The translations under genes were made by a program, and so were the position numbers. Below the pieces are notes generated by a model. The model worked only from the letters and a program-made list of their open reading frames with translations, ran no database searches and was not told the origin of the DNA. From Paracoccaceae bacterium (GTDB lineage: Bacteria > Pseudomonadota > Alphaproteobacteria > Rhodobacterales > Rhodobacteraceae), in the NCBI GenBank assembly GCA_007131945.1, contig SLPP01000080.1, positions 1 to 5,020 of the forward strand: a stretch of 5,020 nucleotides of DNA. Direction: 5' to 3'. Below, one piece after another: positions 1-5,020 of the stretch; within the stretch, counting starts at the first letter, position 1; every line of letters starts with the position of its first letter.

Positions 1-219
1 ACCGCGCTCGCCCCGGCGCTTCTCGACCATGCCGCCGCCGCCCCGGCCCCCTTCGCCCCATGGGCCGAGATCCGCGCGGCCATGGCCACGGCGCTCGCCG
101 CCGGCGGCTGGCCGCGCGCCGGCACCGTCCTCGTCGGCGACACGTTCGACGAGCGCGACTGGGCGGCGGCGGCGCGGCTCGCCTTCTACCTGCCGGCCGA
201 GCGCGTCTTCCCCGCCTGA
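1..219 (+). CDS. C-terminal end of an unidentified protein, possibly a family 39-like glycosyltransferase (partial, 5' end outside window)
   Basis: Frame 1 is open from the first base to a TGA at 217-219, giving 72 residues rich in Ala and Pro. Third positions are almost all G or C, as in the neighbouring genes, so this is a genuine coding tail. I do not recognise it with certainty. The segment around residues 20-70 (a PWAEIRAAM helix, then a TVLVGDTF strand, then the motif RLAFYLP) recalls the soluble periplasmic part of ArnT/GT39-type membrane glycosyltransferases, where a strand is followed by an 'AELAFYL' helix. Those proteins usually continue well past that motif, whereas this one stops nine residues after FYL, so either the resemblance is misleading or the end is short. 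No transmembrane segment lies in the visible part. The 238 bases between its stop and leuA, with a leader structure in them, suggest that it is not co-translated with leuA. Confidence 0.6.
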   Translation, partial: TALAPALLDHAAAAPAPFAPWAEIRAAMATALAAGGWPRAGTVLVGDTFDERDWAAAARLAFYLPAERVFPA

Positions 220-268
220 CCGCGCGCCCCGGGCCGATTTGCCCTTTCCTTTCCCGCGCGCAGGCGTG

Positions 269-274
269 TAAGGT
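269..274 (+). promoter_or_regulatory. Ribosome binding site of the leu leader peptide
   Basis: TAAGGT resembles the Shine-Dalgarno consensus and ends 7 bases before the ATG at 282. It decides the leader start: the in-frame ATG at 333 has only GC-rich sequence (gcgcgtcgcgcg) before it and no purine-rich site. The overlapping TGTAAG (267-272) could pass for a -10 box, but it has no -35 box at normal spacing, so the ribosome-binding role is preferred. Confidence 0.5.
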
Positions 275-281
275 CGCGCGC

Positions 282-377
282 ATGGATCGGAATCGCCCCG
301 TCAACGCCCCCTGCGGCGTCGCGCGTCGCGCGATGCGGGCCCGCCTGTCCGGCCTTCTGCTCCTTAGCGGCCTCTGA
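282..377 (+). CDS. Putative leucine leader peptide (31 aa) upstream of leuA
   Basis: This short ORF starts at ATG 282 after a good ribosome binding site and ends at TGA 375-377, 80 bases before leuA. Its C-terminal part reads RLSGLLLLSGL, with four consecutive Leu codons (CTT CTG CTC CTT, 354-365) and another Leu as the last codon. The mix of Leu codons matches local usage and contains no rare TTA. The stop codon lies inside the left arm of a strong hairpin (371-406). A Leu-rich peptide ending at a hairpin just before the first leucine-biosynthesis gene is the classic layout of an amino-acid attenuator: ribosomes stalling for lack of charged Leu-tRNA would change the folding of the RNA ahead of leuA. 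The peptide itself probably has no other function. The N-terminal half (MDRNRPVNAPCGVARR) has no recognisable features. The shorter start at 333 would still contain every Leu codon. Confidence 0.6.
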   Translation: MDRNRPVNAPCGVARRAMRARLSGLLLLSGL

Positions 378-435
378 GCGTGCCTTCGGGCGCGACCGCT
401 CAGAGGTAGCCAGCGCCCGGCCAAGCCGCTCAAGG
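371..435 (+). promoter_or_regulatory. Candidate leu attenuator: hairpin with two competing right arms
   Basis: The left arm CCTCTGAGCG (371-380) pairs perfectly over 10 bp with CGCTCAGAGG (397-406). Inside the loop a smaller hairpin, GCC-TTCG-GGC (382-391), forms a stable UUCG tetraloop. A second, near-identical right arm, CGCTCAAGG (427-435), could pair with the same left arm with one bulged base. A further alternative pairs GGGCGC (388-393) with GCGCCC (413-418). The left arm overlaps the last codons and the stop of the leader ORF, so a ribosome finishing the leader would cover it, while one stalled on the Leu run could leave it freer. No T-run follows any of these stems, so a standard intrinsic terminator is not visible. 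Control might instead act through Rho or through access to the leuA start. Confidence 0.55.
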
Positions 436-457
436 ACCCAAGTAGACGAGACATCCC

Positions 458-2020
458 ATGACCCAGAGCCCCGACCAGGACCGCGTTCTGATCTTCGACA
501 CGACGCTGCGCGACGGCGAGCAGTCGCCCGGCGCGACGATGAGCCACGCCGAGAAGCTGGAGATTGCCGCGCTTCTCGACGAAATGGGCGTCGACATCAT
601 CGAGGCGGGCTTCCCGATCGCCTCGGAGGGCGATTTCGAGGCCGTCAAGGCCATCGCCCAGGCGACGAGGAACGCCGTGATCTGCGGCCTCGCCCGCGCC
701 AACATCGCCGATATCGACCGCTGCTGGGAGGCGGTGAAGCACGCCCGCCAGCCGCGCATCCACACCTTCATCGGCACCTCGCCCTTGCATCGCGACATCA
801 CCGCGCTGGACCGCGACGGCATGGTCGAGCGCATCCACGCGACGGTGACGCATGCGCGCAACCTTTGCGACAACGTGCAATGGTCGCCAATGGACGCGAC
901 GCGGACCGAGCACGACTTCCTCTGCCGCGTCGTCGAGACCGCGATCAAGGCCGGCGCCGGCACGATCAACATCCCCGACACGGTGGGCTACACCGCGCCG
1001 CGCGAATCGGCAGAGCTGATCCGCATGTTGCGCGAACGCGTCCCCGGTGCGGAAAACGTCGTCTTCGCCACGCATTGCCACAATGACCTCGGCATGGCGA
1101 CGGCGAACGCGCTGGCCGCGGTCGAGGCCGGCGCGCGGCAGATCGAATGCACGATCAACGGGCTGGGCGAGCGCGCCGGCAACACCGCGCTCGAGGAAGT
1201 GGTGATGGCGCTGCGCGTGCGCAACGACATCATGCCCTACCGCACCGGCATCGACACGACGAAGATCATGCAGATCAGCCGCCTCGTCGCCGCCGTCTCG
1301 GGCTTTCCGGTCCAGTACAACAAGGCGGTAGTCGGCAAGAACGCGTTTGCGCACGAATCCGGCATCCACCAGGACGGGATGCTGAAGAACGCCCAGACCT
1401 TCGAGATCATGCGCCCCGATGATATCGGGCTCGCCTCGACAAGCCTGGTGATGGGCAAGCATTCCGGCCGCGCGGCTTTGCGCGCCAAGCTGAGCGAACT
1501 CGGCTACGAGCTGGGCGACAACCAGCTCAAGGATGTCTTCGTCCGCTTCAAGGCGCTCGCCGACCGCAAGAAGGAAGTCTACGACGACGACCTGATCGCG
1601 CTAATGCAGGACTCCGCCTCGTCGGGCGAGGACGATCACCTTCGGGTGCGGCGCCTGCGCGTCGTCTGCGGCACCGAGGGCCCGCAGGAGGCCGAACTGA
1701 CGCTGCAGATCGGCGATGCGGAAAAGTCGATCGACGCCACCGGCGACGGCCCGGTGGACGCGACCTTCAACGCGATCCGGATGCTCTATCCCCACGGCGC
1801 GACGCTCGAGCTCTACCAGGTTCATGCCGTGACCGGGGGCACCGACGCGCAGGCTACGGTCTCGGTCCGGCTGGAGCAGGACGGGCGCGTCTATACCGGC
1901 CAGTCCTCGGACACCGACACGGTGGTGGCCTCGGCCAAGGCCTATGTCAACGCGCTGAACAAGCTGCACCTGCACCGCAACCGGGCGGACAATTCCGCGC
2001 TGATGCAGTCGGCGAGCTGA
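458..2020 (+). CDS. leuA: 2-isopropylmalate synthase
   Basis: LeuA condenses acetyl-CoA with 2-oxoisovalerate to form 2-isopropylmalate, the first committed step of leucine synthesis, in the cytoplasm. The 520-residue length is normal for the bacterial family. The TIM-barrel catalytic domain opens with FDTTLRDGEQSPG (residues 13-25, with the R18-D19 catalytic/metal pair). The metal ligands HCHND (206-210; H206 and H208) and the signature NGLGERAGN (N242) are intact. HESGIHQDG (299-307) and GKHSGR (333-338) mark the linker subdomains. Residues from about 390 to 505 form the LeuA C-terminal regulatory domain, which in the family binds leucine for feedback inhibition. ATG 458 is the natural start because the family motif begins ten residues later. 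Its ribosome binding site is weak (GACGAG, 445-450), which fits control by the upstream leader. The gene appears to stand alone, with a hairpin following it. No lesion is seen. Confidence 0.97.
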   Translation: MTQSPDQDRVLIFDTTLRDGEQSPGATMSHAEKLEIAALLDEMGVDIIEAGFPIASEGDFEAVKAIAQATRNAVICGLARANIADIDRCWEAVKHARQPRIHTFIGTSPLHRDITALDRDGMVERIHATVTHARNLCDNVQWSPMDATRTEHDFLCRVVETAIKAGAGTINIPDTVGYTAPRESAELIRMLRERVPGAENVVFATHCHNDLGMATANALAAVEAGARQIECTINGLGERAGNTALEEVVMALRVRNDIMPYRTGIDTTKIMQISRLVAAVSGFPVQYNKAVVGKNAFAHESGIHQDGMLKNAQTFEIMRPDDIGLASTSLVMGKHSGRAALRAKLSELGYELGDNQLKDVFVRFKALADRKKEVYDDDLIALMQDSASSGEDDHLRVRRLRVVCGTEGPQEAELTLQIGDAEKSIDATGDGPVDATFNAIRMLYPHGATLELYQVHAVTGGTDAQATVSVRLEQDGRVYTGQSSDTDTVVASAKAYVNALNKLHLHRNRADNSALMQSAS

Positions 2021-2032
2021 TCGCGGCTCGGA

Positions 2033-2069
2033 CCGGCGGGCGCTGAGCGAAACGTGACGCGCCCGCCGG
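2033..2069 (+). terminator. GC-rich hairpin after leuA, likely terminator without U-tract
   Basis: The arms CCGGCGGGCGC (2033-2043) and GCGCCCGCCGG (2059-2069) pair perfectly over 11 bp around a 15-base loop, starting 13 bases after the leuA stop. The position and strength fit a transcript end. No run of T follows (cagagaagcgcc), so it may be a U-poor terminator, a 3'-end-protecting stem behind a Rho site, or an attenuating element between leuA and mreB. Confidence 0.55.
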
Positions 2070-2076
2070 CAGAGAA

Positions 2077-2090
2077 GCGCCGATCGGCGC
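2077..2090 (+). repeat. 14-bp perfect palindrome upstream of the mreB promoter
   Basis: GCGCCGATCGGCGC reads identically on both strands. It lies 11 bases upstream of the candidate -35 box of mreB, where an activator or repressor dimer could bind. GC-rich genomes produce such palindromes by chance fairly often, and I know of no regulator with this exact site, so a role is only suggested. Confidence 0.35.
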
Positions 2091-2101
2091 CCACCCGCCC
2101 C

Positions 2102-3228
<1,127 letters not shown>

Positions 3229-3245
3229 CCGGCTGACAGCCGATC

Positions 3246-3250
3246 GAGGT
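3246..3250 (+). promoter_or_regulatory. Ribosome binding site fixing the TTG start of mreC
   Basis: GAGGT lies 7 bases before TTG 3258. No ATG or GTG occurs in this frame between the mreB stop and the membrane segment of MreC, so this site decides the unusual start. The same cgatcgagg string recurs at 3266-3274 inside the coding region, but no start codon follows that copy. Confidence 0.65.
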
Positions 3251-3257
3251 CAGTCCC

Positions 3258-4184
3258 TTGGCGAGCGATCGAGGCAACGATCCCGACTATGTCCGCCCGG
3301 TCCGCCGGCTGGTGCTGGCGGTCATTGTCATCGTGCTCGGCGGGCTGTTCCTGATCTGGCGCATCGACAGCCCGCGCATCGAGGGCTTCCGCACCGCCTT
3401 CGTCGACGCGGTCGTGCCGAACATGGACTGGGCGATGGCCCCGGTCACCCGCGTCAGCCGGATGATCGAGGATTTCCGCTCCTACGCGCGCATCCACGAG
3501 CAGAACCAGGAGTTGCGGCGCGAACTGCAGCAGATGCGCGCCTGGCGCGAGGCGGCGCTGCAGCTCGAGCAGCGCAACGCCCAGCTTCTCGACCTCACCC
3601 AGGTCCGGCTCGACCCGCAGCTGACGCATGTCACCGGCGTGGTGATGGCCGATGCCGGCTCGCCCTTCCGCAAGTCGGTGCTGATCAATGTCGGCGCCCG
3701 CGACGGGATCGTCGACGGCTGGGCGGTGATGGACGGGCTGGGGCTCGCCGGCCGCATCGCCGGGGTCGGGCAGCGGTCGTCGCGGGTGATCCTGCTCACC
3801 GATTCGAACAGCCGCGCGCCGGTCGTCGTGCAGCCCTCCGGCCAGCGGGCGATCGTCAGCGGCGACAATACCGCGATGCCGGTGCTCGAATTCCTCGAAT
3901 CGCCCGACGAGATCCGCCCCGGCGACCGCGTGGTCAGCGCCGGCGATGGCGGCGTCTTCCCGCCGGGGCTCCTGGTCGGCGAGGTGGTGCAGGGCGCCGA
4001 CCGGCGGCTGCGCGTGCGGCTCGCGGCCGATTACGGGCGGCTCGATTTCCTGCGCGTGCTGCGCTCGCGCCCGGCCGAGCGGATCGACAGCCCGGGCGCG
4101 CTTCTGCGCCCGCTCGACGCCGAGGGCCGGCCGATCGGCCCGGCGGAGCCCGAACCCCTGGCCGGAACCCCGGCCGATGACTGA
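3258..4184 (+). CDS. mreC: Rod shape-determining protein MreC (TTG start)
   Basis: MreC is a bitopic inner-membrane protein whose periplasmic part assembles into a scaffold that activates PBP2 and links it to MreB and MreD. The 308-residue chain has a short cytoplasmic tail with YVRPVRR (11-17), one membrane helix (about 18-34), a long Glu/Gln/Leu-rich coiled coil for dimerisation (about 67-115) and the two-part beta domain (about 125-270). The beta domain contains the family-like patches VVMADAGSPFRKSVLINVGARDGI and PGDRVVSAGDGGVFPPGLLVGEV. A Pro- and acid-rich tail (about 280-308) ends the protein and is probably disordered. Translation starts at TTG, supported by GAGGT seven bases before it. 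The gene follows mreB by 29 bases and its last 8 bases overlap mreD, consistent with one transcript. TTG may keep MreC below MreB in amount; this is an inference. Confidence 0.95.
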   Translation: MASDRGNDPDYVRPVRRLVLAVIVIVLGGLFLIWRIDSPRIEGFRTAFVDAVVPNMDWAMAPVTRVSRMIEDFRSYARIHEQNQELRRELQQMRAWREAALQLEQRNAQLLDLTQVRLDPQLTHVTGVVMADAGSPFRKSVLINVGARDGIVDGWAVMDGLGLAGRIAGVGQRSSRVILLTDSNSRAPVVVQPSGQRAIVSGDNTAMPVLEFLESPDEIRPGDRVVSAGDGGVFPPGLLVGEVVQGADRRLRVRLAADYGRLDFLRVLRSRPAERIDSPGALLRPLDAEGRPIGPAEPEPLAGTPADD

Positions 4185-4716
4185 GGTCGCGCGGCTCGAC
4201 GTGCTGGGCAACCTCGGGCTCTGGCTGGCGCTGGTCATGGGCGCGCTCTTCCTGCGCCTCCTGCCGATCGACCTCTCGCCCGGCGGCCTGCCCGGCCCCG
4301 ACCTGATGCTCGCGCTGACCATGGCCTGGATGCTGCGCCGCCCGGCGCATCTGCCGGCGCTGGCGATCGCGCTCGTCTGGCTCGTCGAGGATCTGCTGCT
4401 CTTGCGCCCGCCGGGCCTCTGGGCGCTGATGGTGCTGGCCGGCACCGAGTTCCTGCGCGCCCGCCACGCGGTGGTGCGCGAGATCACCTTCCTGCTCGAA
4501 TGGGCGATGGTCGCCGGCGTGCTCGCCGCCATGACGCTGGGCTACAGGCTGGTGCTCGCAATCGTGATGGTGCCGCAGGATCCGCTGGACTTGAGCCTCA
4601 TGAAGCTTGCCTTCACAGTGGCGTCATATCCGGCGGTGGTTCTCGTGCTGCATTTCGTGCTGAGGATCCGCAAACCCGCCACCGGCGAAGTCGACGAACT
4701 GGGGCGCAAGCTGTGA
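4177..4716 (+). CDS. mreD: Rod shape-determining protein MreD
   Basis: MreD is the small polytopic membrane partner of MreC in the elongasome; its exact biochemical role is less clear than that of its partners. The 179 residues are very hydrophobic, with membrane segments near 10-29, 42-53, 58-76, 80-92, 105-130 and 144-163, the usual MreD pattern. The patch PGPDLMLALTMAWMLRRP (39-56) is typical of alphaproteobacterial MreD. The same frame is open upstream to 3946, but that part is a shadow of mreC. ATG 4177 is chosen because it starts just before the first membrane segment and overlaps the mreC end by 8 bases, a usual coupled junction. No strong ribosome binding site precedes it, so translation probably depends on ribosomes finishing mreC. 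Its stop overlaps the mrdA start. Confidence 0.93.
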   Translation: MTEVARLDVLGNLGLWLALVMGALFLRLLPIDLSPGGLPGPDLMLALTMAWMLRRPAHLPALAIALVWLVEDLLLLRPPGLWALMVLAGTEFLRARHAVVREITFLLEWAMVAGVLAAMTLGYRLVLAIVMVPQDPLDLSLMKLAFTVASYPAVVLVLHFVLRIRKPATGEVDELGRKL

Positions 4717-5020
4717 AACGGCCGAAGAAGGACATCGAGGAAAGCGTCCGGATGATCTCGCGCCGCACCGCGATCCTCGGCGGTGCGCAGCTTCTGGTCG
4801 CCGGCGCACTGGTGCTGCGCATGCGCCAGCTTCAGGTCGCCGAATCCGACCAGTTCCGGCTCCTTGCCGAGGAGAACCGGATCAACATCCGCCTCCTGCC
4901 CCCGGCGCGCGGGCTGATCCAGGACCGCAACGGCGTGGTGATCGCCGGCAATGCGCAGAACTACCGGATCGTGCTGGTGCGCGAGGATGCCGGCGATCCG
5001 CGCGCCGCACTGGAACGGCT
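4713..5020 (+). CDS. mrdA: Penicillin-binding protein 2, N-terminal part (3' end outside window)
   Basis: PBP2 is the transpeptidase that cross-links sidewall peptidoglycan during elongation, working with RodA and activated by MreC. Only the first 102 codons are present. They show a basic cytoplasmic tail (KRPKK), one uncleaved membrane anchor (about 18-37) and the start of the non-catalytic pedestal domain, with the class B PBP signature LLPPARGLIQDRNGVVIAGN (61-80), which matches the PBP2 pattern 'R-G-x-I-x-D-R-N-G'. The catalytic SxxK, SxN and KTG motifs lie beyond the window. The start is GTG 4713, overlapping the mreD stop in a GTGA junction, with GGGG (4701-4704) eight bases upstream as a moderate ribosome binding site. 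The gene order mreB-mreC-mreD-mrdA supports the assignment; FtsI is less likely because it belongs to the dcw cluster. Confidence 0.93.
   Translation, partial: MKRPKKDIEESVRMISRRTAILGGAQLLVAGALVLRMRQLQVAESDQFRLLAEENRINIRLLPPARGLIQDRNGVVIAGNAQNYRIVLVREDAGDPRAALER

Noticed and set aside
239..272. Possible leuA promoter: TTGCCC (239-244) with TGTAAG (267-272)
   Set aside because: The spacing is 22 bases, too long for a sigma-70-type promoter, and TGTAAG overlaps a better ribosome binding site. The leuA promoter may lie inside the upstream gene and cannot be placed.
60..281. Upstream in-frame extension of the leader ORF to the ATG at 60
   Set aside because: That part overlaps the true coding tail at 1-219 in another frame and is an Arg-rich shadow. 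The ATG at 282 has the ribosome binding site.
430..981. 183-codon open frame on the minus strand opposite the start of leuA
   Set aside because: No recognisable motif; leuA on the + strand explains the codon bias.
3241..3274. Direct repeat cgatcgagg at 3241-3249 and 3266-3274
   Set aside because: Only 9 bases; the second copy is inside mreC coding sequence. The repeat is most likely chance.

Overview
The window (about two-thirds G+C) reads as chromosomal DNA of an alphaproteobacterium, most likely of the Rhodobacteraceae/Paracoccaceae type. This rests on the strongly GC-biased third codon positions, the residue patterns of the MreB, MreC and MreD proteins, and my recollection that leuA sits next to the mre cluster in that group. 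No mobile element, CRISPR array, tRNA or rRNA was seen.

Layout, all on the + strand. Positions 1-219 hold the last 72 codons of a gene entering from the left; it faintly resembles the periplasmic end of a family 39 glycosyltransferase but is not securely identified. Positions 220-457 are the leader region of leuA. It contains a short ORF (282-377) with a good ribosome binding site and a run of four Leu codons near its end. Its stop codon lies inside the left arm of a perfect 10-bp hairpin, and a near copy of the right arm follows about 30 bases later. This looks like a leucine-responsive attenuator. leuA (458-2020) encodes full-length 2-isopropylmalate synthase, the first committed enzyme of leucine synthesis. 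It is followed by an 11-bp GC-rich hairpin that probably ends its transcript.

Positions 2071-2190 form a compact control region for the next operon: a 14-bp palindrome, a candidate sigma-70-type promoter, and an 11-bp hairpin that would lie at the very 5' end of the mRNA. The cell elongation (rod) operon follows: mreB (2191-3228), mreC (3258-4184, TTG start), mreD (4177-4716, overlapping mreC by 8 bases) and the start of mrdA/PBP2 (4713 to the window end, GTG start, overlapping mreD by 4 bases). MreB is the cytoplasmic actin-like filament, MreC the periplasmic scaffold, MreD the membrane partner and PBP2 the transpeptidase of the elongasome. rodA would be expected after mrdA, outside the window.

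The proteins are ordinary members of known families. The most interesting material is regulatory: the leu leader with competing pairings, which lacks the U-tract of a classical attenuator, and the dense inverted-repeat structure ahead of mreB. No novel multi-gene system is evident.
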